A stretch of DNA of 39,396 nucleotides from DASUVJ01 sp036378995 (lineage in GTDB: Bacteria > Patescibacteriota > Saccharimonadia > Saccharimonadales > Saccharimonadaceae): assembly GCA_036378995.1 (NCBI GenBank), contig DASUVJ010000040.1:1-39396 (forward strand), read 5' to 3'. A model generated the notes under the pieces. It made no database searches. It saw nothing but the letters and a program-made list of their open reading frames with translations, and was not told the DNA's origin. How positions within the stretch are numbered: the first letter of the stretch is position 1; every line of letters begins with the position of its first letter. Shown piece by piece: positions 6,533 to 12,703 of this stretch. The translations under genes were made by a program, and so were the position numbers.

Positions 6533-7912
6533 TTATTGGTTACTTAGCTTTGCGGCTGCCACGCGGACGGCTTCGCTCCAGCTAAGGAAGGCGTGCGGGG
6601 TCATGGCAAGATCACGGGCGTTTAACTGCATCTTAACGGCAAGGGCAAGCTCGTGGATGATCTCGGCAGCATGCGGCGCAACGACCGTCGCACCCAGGAT
6701 GACGCCCTTTTTGTCGGTGATGATCTTAACGAACCCGTCGCGGAAGTCAGATGTATTGCTGCGGGCAATGATATTAAGAGGTGCCACGGCTTTGTTGATT
6801 GCAAGGTCGCGTTTTAGGCAGTCATCTTCGGATAGCCCGACAGAGGCGATACCGGGGTGGGTGAAGGTGAGGCGAGGAGTCGCGGTGTAATCCGGCGTCA
6901 CCTTGTTTTTGTGAAGCATGTTGTTTGCGGCGACACGACTTTCTAGGATGGCTGTGTGCGTATGGCTATCGTGCCCTAGGACGTCTCCGGCGGCAAAGAT
7001 ATGACGGGCACTTGTTTGGAGGTGTTCGTTTACCTCAATGCCTTTTGGCGTGTAAGCGACACTGGCGTTCTCGAGACCAAGATCAACGCTTGGTACGCGA
7101 CCGGTTGCGATCAGTACGTCATCAACACGGACAGACTTCTCGACGCCACCGCGAGTGTAGGTGACGCGCTTGCCCATACCGTCTTTAATGACGGCCAGGG
7201 TCCGGGTTTGGGTGAGAATGGTAGCTCCTTTTTGTTCTTTGAGCAGACGCTCCATAAGTACACCAACCTCTTCGTCTTCACGGGGGAGGAGGCGGCTGGC
7301 GATTTCGGCAATATATACCTTGGTGCCAAAGATAGCCATTAGCTGGGCGATTTCAACGCCTATAGTGCCGCCGCCGATAATAAACAGGCTCTTTGGTGGG
7401 CGCATGGCCTCGAGGATGGTGCGGGGAGTAAGGTAGCTAACCTCGTTTAGTCCTTGGATATTCGGTGCGACCCACTGCGAGCCAGTAGCGACTAAAAAGT
7501 GACTGGCCGACAGGTGACGGCGATTAACGGTGATTTCGTTAGGGGAGAGGAAGTGGGCGACGCCGTTAAAAGTAGAAATGCCTTCGTTCTCATAGTAGCG
7601 GCGGTTGCCGCCGGCACCCGTGCGTTTGACGGCGAGTTCTTTCCAGGCGCGGATAGAAGGGTAGTTGTAGCCGAGTGCCCCTGAGCGCAGGCCAAAACGT
7701 GCCCCGTGGCGGGCTTCGTCGTAAAGCTGCGCAGCATGAAGAAGTGCCTTGGTCGGAACGTCGCTCCAGTTAGGGGAGTCGCCACCAAAAGTATCTGCCT
7801 CGATGATGGCAACCTTCTTGCCTGCTCGTGCGGCGATCGTAGCAGCAGCACTTCCACCGGCTCCGCTGCCGATGACGATCAGATCATAATCAAATGTTGC
7901 TTTTTTTGCCAC
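6533..7912 (-). CDS. Flavoprotein of the pyridine nucleotide-disulfide reductase fold, lacking the redox cysteines
   Basis: The 459-residue protein has an FAD-binding N-terminus (IVIGSGAGGSAAA), a central NAD(P)-binding motif (FIIGGGTIGVEIAQ), the second FAD motif (IFAAGDVLG) and the C-terminal dimerisation domain. It aligns with dihydrolipoamide dehydrogenase and mercuric reductase. The active-site CxxxxC is replaced: GGDSPNWSDVPTKALL has Ser and Asp where the cysteines belong. The C-terminal HPTLSE is FLSWSE, so the catalytic His is also absent. It cannot perform dithiol chemistry as usual; an NAD(P)H:quinone or other small-acceptor reductase role, as reported for mycobacterial LpdA, is plausible. 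Start is GTG with GGAG upstream. Last gene of a three-gene operon. Confidence 0.88.
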   Translation of the reverse strand: MAKKATFDYDLIVIGSGAGGSAAATIAARAGKKVAIIEADTFGGDSPNWSDVPTKALLHAAQLYDEARHGARFGLRSGALGYNYPSIRAWKELAVKRTGAGGNRRYYENEGISTFNGVAHFLSPNEITVNRRHLSASHFLVATGSQWVAPNIQGLNEVSYLTPRTILEAMRPPKSLFIIGGGTIGVEIAQLMAIFGTKVYIAEIASRLLPREDEEVGVLMERLLKEQKGATILTQTRTLAVIKDGMGKRVTYTRGGVEKSVRVDDVLIATGRVPSVDLGLENASVAYTPKGIEVNEHLQTSARHIFAAGDVLGHDSHTHTAILESRVAANNMLHKNKVTPDYTATPRLTFTHPGIASVGLSEDDCLKRDLAINKAVAPLNIIARSNTSDFRDGFVKIITDKKGVILGATVVAPHAAEIIHELALAVKMQLNARDLAMTPHAFLSWSEAVRVAAAKLSNQ

Positions 7913-7924
7913 GTTAATCTCCTT

Positions 7925-8209
7925 TTATATAACCAATCGGTGATGTTTGTATAGGTATGCTGCTTCGGGGTGAAACTTCTGCAGGGTATCGGTTGCTTTA
8001 CGGCGCAGATCAGCACTGGTGACTTCTGGTCGAACCTCCAGCCACACGATCACTTCGTCGCAGACACCCTTTGCGATAGTCTCCGCTTCGCCCTCAGGGC
8101 TCCTGACGCTCAGACAGGCCGCAACGATACTGGCGTGTAGTTTACCGCGCTCAAACCGTTCGGTCGGGCGTCTGCCGTCGCGCTTGACGATATCAACGGC
8201 AAGCCCCAT
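7925..8209 (-). CDS. Free-standing ATP-cone domain protein
   Basis: The 94 residues comprise essentially one ATP-cone: IVKRDGRRPTERFERGKLHASIVAAC at the start and TSADLRRKATDTLQKFHPEAAYLYKHHR at the end. ATP-cones bind ATP/dATP and normally regulate ribonucleotide reductase or sit on NrdR; here no zinc ribbon and no catalytic domain is attached. The start overlaps the stop of the upstream membrane-protein gene by one base (TAATG), and the flavoprotein starts 12 bases after its stop, so the three are co-translated. It may sense the nucleotide state for the neighbouring proteins; this is inference. Confidence 0.85.
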   Translation of the reverse strand: MGLAVDIVKRDGRRPTERFERGKLHASIVAACLSVRSPEGEAETIAKGVCDEVIVWLEVRPEVTSADLRRKATDTLQKFHPEAAYLYKHHRLVI

Positions 8210-8931
8210 TACATTCCTCCTGCGGCGTGAGCCGTGACGGTAATGACTTGGTCAACATACACGTAGCAACCAAGGATAAGCAAGCCGCTACCGGCTGCAA
8301 ACTGCAAAAAGCGCTTGTTGTCTTCGCGCCATTTTTGAATATGGCTCAGCTTGTGTCCTGATCCGATCATTCCGCCAACAATAAGCAGGGAAAGGAGAGA
8401 AACGAGCGTATAAAGGGCAATACCGATCAGCTGCCAGAAAGTATCGAGGCGGATGAGGACGAGTGAGGCAATAACGATAGGGGCGAGGATAAAAATACCC
8501 TCGGCGATAACGCTGCTAAGGCCTAACCCAAATGCCTCGGAGCTGTGCTTGGTCGCTTTGGTGCGTTCGGTCAGGTAGCGGGCGATACCGCGGGGAAGCC
8601 ATAGACTAGTCCCCTTCTCTTTTCGGTAGTAAAATCCCCAGACGGCGATACCAAGACCGACGAGAAGCCCGCAGGCAACGGCCCAGGCCAGGATCGGTAC
8701 TTGGTTACCGAAGCTCTTTTGCAGCATAAATGCGGTAAATGTCAGTAGTAATAATGTCATAACCCCGACACCAGTTAAAAATCCGCAGGAGAGACGAAGG
8801 AGTTTTGCATGGGCTGCTTTGCTGCCGATGGCATGTCCGCTGAGCAGCGTTAAGACACTAACGCTCAGCTGAAAACTGGCGTGAATCAGGGCTGCGAAGG
8901 CGATGATGGCAAGAGAGCTTATTATATCCAT
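8209..8931 (-). CDS. Six-helix integral membrane protein, CcdA/LysE-like fold
   Basis: The 240-residue protein has about six hydrophobic helices in two similar halves: IHASFQLSVSVLTLLSGHAIG in the first and FGLGLSSVIAEGIFILAPIVI in the second. The order resembles the CcdA/DsbD-TM and LysE/TauE transporter groups, but the Pro-Cys motifs of CcdA are not present; three cysteines are scattered. Function is unknown. It is the first gene of the operon, with a strong promoter (TTGACC-18-TATAAA). Genetic linkage to a flavoprotein suggests a membrane redox or transport role. The homology is a topology-based guess, not a firm assignment. Confidence 0.72.
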   Translation of the reverse strand: MDIISSLAIIAFAALIHASFQLSVSVLTLLSGHAIGSKAAHAKLLRLSCGFLTGVGVMTLLLLTFTAFMLQKSFGNQVPILAWAVACGLLVGLGIAVWGFYYRKEKGTSLWLPRGIARYLTERTKATKHSSEAFGLGLSSVIAEGIFILAPIVIASLVLIRLDTFWQLIGIALYTLVSLLSLLIVGGMIGSGHKLSHIQKWREDNKRFLQFAAGSGLLILGCYVYVDQVITVTAHAAGGM

Positions 8932-8959
8932 TGTTTATTTTTAGTCTACCTCTGTCCTA

Positions 8960-8989
8960 TTTATAGCATAAGCGTGCTACTCCGGTCAA
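8960..8989 (-). promoter_or_regulatory. Promoter of the ATP-cone/flavoprotein operon
   Basis: On the minus strand TTGACC (8989-8984), 18-base spacer, extended TG-C-TATAAA (8965-8960), 29 bases before the ATG. Confidence 0.7.
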
Positions 8990-9008
8990 AAAATCCCTCA
9001 AAAAGGTA

Positions 9009-9037
9009 TTGCTTTTTTTAGATGTTTATGCTTAAAT
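9009..9037 (+). promoter_or_regulatory. Promoter of the 49-codon ORF
   Basis: TTGCTT (9009-9014), 17-base spacer, extended TG-C-TTAAAT (9032-9037). Confidence 0.6.
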
Positions 9038-9075
9038 AAATATATCAAACAATAAAAACAAAAAGGACGCGAAAA

Positions 9076-9225
9076 ATGGACAAAACAGTCGCCGACGTAG
9101 AACCGGTTACCGTTAGTGATATCTTAGGACTTGATACCTGGAATCGTGAACGAAGTACCGAAGAGCTGCGTGACTTTATTACAACACGTCACAACAATTT
9201 GCCATCTGATATTGAACTTTTCTAG
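9076..9225 (+). CDS. Small 49-residue protein, unknown function
   Basis: Short reading frame beginning MDKTVADVEP and ending LPSDIELF. It is acidic, predicted helical and without a membrane segment. It is supported by a ribosome site AAGGA (9063-9067) eight bases before the ATG and a well-formed promoter 39 bases upstream. It occupies the otherwise empty gap between the divergent membrane-protein operon and the YggT-like gene. No family is recognised. A small regulator or adaptor is possible. The signals make it more likely real than chance. Confidence 0.65.
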   Translation: MDKTVADVEPVTVSDILGLDTWNRERSTEELRDFITTRHNNLPSDIELF

Positions 9226-9256
9226 CCTGAATTTGTTCCTGGGCCTTCAAAAATTA

Positions 9257-9265
9257 TGCTACGCT
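9257..9265 (+). promoter_or_regulatory. Extended -10 promoter of the YggT-like gene
   Basis: TG-C-TACGCT (hexamer 9260-9265), followed by the GGAGGAG ribosome site at 9281-9287. Confidence 0.45.
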
Positions 9266-9296
9266 TGTAGTACAACTAGTGGAGGAGAAATTCGTT

Positions 9297-9701
9297 ATGA
9301 ACGAAGATCGGAACCAGGAAACTACAGAGGTACGAAGGACCGACGAGACTCAAGGTGCAACCAACATTAGCCGTACCGAAGTCGAATCGTCATCACGCCC
9401 AAGCGGGGCTATTATTGCTAAAAGAATTGTCTATTATGTCGCAGGGTTTATCATTGCCCTGCTCGCTCTCAGGATGGTACTGCTCCTCTTGGCAGCTAAT
9501 CAAGGTGCACCGTTTGTCGACCTTATCTACGCTGTAAGCAGCATGTTCGCATGGCCGTTTTTTGGCATCTTCAGTTATCAGCCGGCGTACGGCCAGTCTG
9601 TTTTCGAAGTAAGCAGTCTTGTAGCAATTATTGTTTACGCGCTTGCCGCTATGGGGCTTGGCAAGCTCTTTACGCTGACAAGCAGCAGGAGTGATACTTA
9701 A
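9297..9701 (+). CDS. YggT-like membrane protein
   Basis: The 134-residue protein has a hydrophilic Thr/Glu/Arg-rich N-terminus of about 35 residues, a helix at about 42-65, an amphipathic loop with FAWPFFGIF, and a second helix at about 100-125. The arrangement and the PF-x-GIF/Ala-rich pattern resemble the YggT family, implicated elsewhere in osmotic or ion homeostasis. A GTG at 9279 extends the frame but contains the GGAGGAG ribosome site, so ATG 9297 is the start. The Crp-like regulator gene starts 7 bases after its stop, so the two are probably co-transcribed. Confidence 0.72.
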   Translation: MNEDRNQETTEVRRTDETQGATNISRTEVESSSRPSGAIIAKRIVYYVAGFIIALLALRMVLLLLAANQGAPFVDLIYAVSSMFAWPFFGIFSYQPAYGQSVFEVSSLVAIIVYALAAMGLGKLFTLTSSRSDT

Positions 9702-9707
9702 CTAAGC

Positions 9708-10349
9708 ATGAGTATCGCTGACTTCATCAAAAAATCACCATTCAAAACATTCGCAAAAGGCGAACTACTCTTACAAGAAGGAGATTGTCCGAAGAAACTC
9801 TTTGCTGTTCAGGACGGCTTTGTAAAGGTGACTGCTCTGGACGACAGCGGCAGCGAATCCATGCTGTGGATTGCTGGCCGTTATGACATGGTACCTACGG
9901 AACTGCTCTTTTCGCCGCAAGGTGCTGTCAGGTTCTTTTATACGGCGTACACCGACGTGGCCGTTTATGAGATTGATAAGGCCGAGTTTTTAGATTTCGC
10001 CAAGAACGACCACAGCCTCATGAGTGAGATCGCCTACTCCATGAGCAGCCACTACGACGATCTTTTAGGCAGGGTATGCTCAATCGAACAAACGGTCGTA
10101 CGCGACAAGATCATGCACACGCTGTATAACCTTGCTAAGCGATTTAGTGCTGAAGACAGCGTGGACCTTTTTTCGCTTGGGCTGAAACTGACCCATCAGG
10201 ATATTGCCGATATGGTTGGAGCAACGCGCGAGACGGCATCTATCGAATTACAGAAGCTTCGCCGTAAGCGCCTTATTATATATAACCGAAGCAAGCTTAT
10301 TGTGCATACGGAGCGCCTGGCGCCGTTTGTGGCCGGCGCGCCCGCCTAG
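9708..10349 (+). CDS. Crp/Fnr family transcription regulator
   Basis: The 213-residue protein has an N-terminal cyclic-nucleotide-binding-like jelly roll (about 10-115: FAKGELLLQEGDCPKKLFAVQDG), a long dimerisation helix (about 115-145) and a winged helix at about 160-200 (LTHQDIADMVGATRETASIELQKL, a textbook Crp HTH). No Fnr-type N-terminal cysteine cluster is seen, and the phosphate-binding RxA of the cAMP pocket is not evident, so the effector is unknown. Its target may include its own operon or the nearby small secreted protein; not demonstrable here. Followed by a clear terminator. Confidence 0.9.
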   Translation: MSIADFIKKSPFKTFAKGELLLQEGDCPKKLFAVQDGFVKVTALDDSGSESMLWIAGRYDMVPTELLFSPQGAVRFFYTAYTDVAVYEIDKAEFLDFAKNDHSLMSEIAYSMSSHYDDLLGRVCSIEQTVVRDKIMHTLYNLAKRFSAEDSVDLFSLGLKLTHQDIADMVGATRETASIELQKLRRKRLIIYNRSKLIVHTERLAPFVAGAPA

Positions 10350-10364
10350 GTAAATAAGTAATAC

Positions 10365-10396
10365 AAAAGAGACTGCCGCTAAGGCAGTCTCTTTTT
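10365..10396. terminator. Bidirectional rho-independent terminator
   Basis: AGAGACTGCC (10368-10377), loop GCTAA, GGCAGTCTCT (10383-10392), with T-tract on the plus strand and a T-rich flank on the minus strand. It lies between the convergent crp-like gene and the small secreted protein gene. Confidence 0.85.
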
Positions 10397-10409
10397 GTTG
10401 TCTGTATAA

Positions 10410-10637
10410 TTATTGGCCTACGAAGTAGTTGATGATAATAACAATTACGTTATTATCGCCGATAACCTGGCCGAGATCGAGGTTGATCCCGCCACCGTAG
10501 CCGTTCGAGTTGTTCGTTGCGCCTGCGACGCCTGCGGTTCCAACGAGAACGCTAACGGCAGCTACCATTAAACCCATTACGAGTTTACTTGGCATGGTCC
10601 GTTTCTGTGATAGTGACTGGGTTGATGTTTTGCTCAT
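10410..10637 (-). CDS. Small secreted glycine/asparagine-rich protein
   Basis: The 75-residue precursor has a basic N-region, a hydrophobic core (LVMGLMVAAVSVLVG) and an AGA-like cleavage site, leaving a mature peptide of about 36 residues: NNSNGYGGG then alternating residues with a very hydrophobic end (IIINYFVGQ). A longer frame reaches 10682, but GGAAGG ten bases before ATG 10637 fixes the start. The mature peptide could be a surface or pilin-like peptide or a small bacteriocin-like peptide; no family is recognised. The N-terminus (MSKTSTQS) and leader resemble those of the repeat protein at 20617. Confidence 0.7.
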   Translation of the reverse strand: MSKTSTQSLSQKRTMPSKLVMGLMVAAVSVLVGTAGVAGATNNSNGYGGGINLDLGQVIGDNNVIVIIINYFVGQ

Positions 10638-10715
10638 ATTATTTAGCCTTCCTTTCCCGTTTACGTTACTATACCTTGTCAATGCTAGCAGCGAAAAATT
10701 TTAGGGTCAAATTAT

Positions 10716-11084
10716 CTATGGTGTATTGTTGTCGTTTCTACTTTTTACATAGAACTCCTTTCTTTCTTCTAAAATCAGCTGAATCGCTCCGAAGGCAAAT
10801 AATACAAAGCTGTAGGCGGCAAAATTCTGTGCCACGACCCAATTGCTCAGTAAGATGCCTAGCGGCGCGATTCCGAGAGTAAACAATGACAGCACGAAGG
10901 TGGATCGTGCGGGAATGTGACGCACAAGCGCCCAGACGGCATATATAGCGATGACGATATGACCCAGCCACTGGAATTGTGTCAAAAAGCCCAGGGCTGC
11001 CATCGCTATGACAAACAGCAAGGAGGAACTGCCGCGACGGAGTTTCGACGGACGTTTATAGTAAATGCTTTCGCCTAATTTCAT
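10716..11084 (-). CDS. Small four-helix membrane protein, unknown function
   Basis: The 122-residue protein has a basic N-terminus (KRPSKLRRGSS) and four hydrophobic segments (about 22-37, 40-57, 63-82, 88-104) with a charged C-terminal tail. Its ATG overlaps the stop of the upstream GT-C-like gene (ATGA), and GGAGG precedes it, so it is the last gene of the surface-glycan operon. A role in glycan assembly is inferred only from position. No family recognised. Confidence 0.75.
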   Translation of the reverse strand: MKLGESIYYKRPSKLRRGSSSLLFVIAMAALGFLTQFQWLGHIVIAIYAVWALVRHIPARSTFVLSLFTLGIAPLGILLSNWVVAQNFAAYSFVLFAFGAIQLILEERKEFYVKSRNDNNTP

Positions 11085-12703
11085 CGCGTATCCTCCACGG
11101 TATAAAGTATCAATCGGTCATTTTGCTCGAGTAGTTGAATGCCGGGTTTGCTTCTTAGCCATTCATAATTGCCATAATCCTGTTCTTTGACGAGCAGAAT
11201 CCGGCGAATGCCCAGCTGGTGTAATTGGGTGGCGGCCGTGTCTGGTCTGTCGCGGAGCAGCCGGCTGATTTTTTGCCGTTTTTGATCGGGGACGGTAGGA
11301 GAAATATTGCCAAACTCCGGGTCATTACTGGCGATGACCGGCGTGCTGAAGAATTTTTCTGCGGGTGTCGCAATGATGCGCTCAGAGAAGCTGAACGAGG
11401 CGTATTGGTGCCAAGGAAGAAACAATGTACCTGGTGTTAGCTGCGAAGCGATTTCGTGCCACTCTTTTGGATACTGACGAGGAGATAGCTGCCCTGCGAA
11501 GCCCCAAATCATGGTCGGCGTAATAAGAAGAGGTAAGCAAACGAATATTGCTGACCAGTAAGCTTGCCTGCGAACTTTTATAAGAATCCGCATGGCGCCA
11601 AACGCGAGAAGCAGTGCAAAGCCAAATGCGATAAGCTCGGCGAACTTATGAGGTTCGCGGTAACCCGAAAGAAGTGGCAGAAGCTTACTTGCGGTCTGTA
11701 GAAGCGGTGTCGCCGAAAGAATAACGCCCGTAAGTATAAAACTTGTAGCTAGGCCGAATGCGACTTTTGATGTTCGCCAAGCGTACACAGCACCAATGAT
11801 AATGACGATCCATAATCCCAAAAACAGAATCCCCCACCCTGGTGTAACGGTTTGCGGCAAGGCAAACATATTTTGCGACTCGGCCCAAAATCCCTGGAGA
11901 CGTACGACGTTTGCGATTTTTCCTGCCAGGTTACCGCCGTCGGTGGCAAAAGCCTCGTGGTGTGTTTGGTCGAATGATGCCACGTTGTTTAAATCGGAAT
12001 GTTGCGTTACTGCCGGAATCAGCCAAAAACTAGACAGAGTGATGAATACGCCTAGACCACTAGCAGCCGATCCGGCTAGCTGCCTGATAATTGCTGGTCG
12101 CCGCCGGAAGACAGGAATAGCGGCGCAGGCAAGTACGACAATCGTGATGATTCCAATATGATGGATCGACAAGCAGGTAATGAGTGCTGCTAATAAACCT
12201 GCAGTTACTCCGCGGCGGATTGTCGGCTGCTCGATTAATACAATGAGGCTTCGAACAAAGAACGGCAGCAGCGCATAGCCCAGTAAGAACAGCCATTGTC
12301 CAGCCATAAAGCGGGAATAGACAAACGGGTTAATCATGTAAAAGATCCCGGCTGACCAGCAGGCAATACTCCAAAATCGGCCGGGAAGTGACGCTGGGCG
12401 AAGCTGGCTGACGAGCAGGTGCATGCCGACGCCCGAAAGGATCAATATAGTGATGAGGACGAACTTCTGTAAAACATCGCCTGGAAGAATGAGGCCAAGG
12501 AGCCAAAGTAGCAGGTCAAGGGGATAGGTATTTGAAACGGTGGACGGGAACTTGGGATCCGGCACGAAAACCATGTCGAGCGTCAAGATAAACCCAGGCA
12601 GAAGAAGCGGTGCCAGAATAAGCAGGGAAAGCGCGAAATATTTTATCCACACACTTTTAAGAACGGTCGCTAAAAGGGGAAGTGAGCGCATTTTTTTATC
12701 CAT
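11081..12703 (-). CDS. GT-C-like multi-spanning membrane protein
   Basis: The 540-residue protein has about 11-12 helices and a C-terminal exposed domain of about 130 residues. The first loop carries an acidic DMVFVPDPKFP segment, like the catalytic Asp loop of GT-C glycosyltransferases, and the motif INPFVYSRFMAGQW resembles actinobacterial AftD-type and other GT-C membrane proteins. Such enzymes take sugars from polyprenyl-phosphate donors on the outer face. The start has a strong AAGGAGGGG ribosome site and overlaps the upstream gene by 8 bases. GT-C assignment is based on topology and loop motif, so moderate. Confidence 0.7.
   Translation of the reverse strand: MDKKMRSLPLLATVLKSVWIKYFALSLLILAPLLLPGFILTLDMVFVPDPKFPSTVSNTYPLDLLLWLLGLILPGDVLQKFVLITILILSGVGMHLLVSQLRPASLPGRFWSIACWSAGIFYMINPFVYSRFMAGQWLFLLGYALLPFFVRSLIVLIEQPTIRRGVTAGLLAALITCLSIHHIGIITIVVLACAAIPVFRRRPAIIRQLAGSAASGLGVFITLSSFWLIPAVTQHSDLNNVASFDQTHHEAFATDGGNLAGKIANVVRLQGFWAESQNMFALPQTVTPGWGILFLGLWIVIIIGAVYAWRTSKVAFGLATSFILTGVILSATPLLQTASKLLPLLSGYREPHKFAELIAFGFALLLAFGAMRILIKVRRQAYWSAIFVCLPLLITPTMIWGFAGQLSPRQYPKEWHEIASQLTPGTLFLPWHQYASFSFSERIIATPAEKFFSTPVIASNDPEFGNISPTVPDQKRQKISRLLRDRPDTAATQLHQLGIRRILLVKEQDYGNYEWLRSKPGIQLLEQNDRLILYTVEDTR

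Noticed and set aside
10660..10690. TTGACA near the small secreted protein as a -35 box
   Set aside because: No acceptable -10 lies at 16-18 bases; a TATAGT lies only five bases away, so the real arrangement is unclear.
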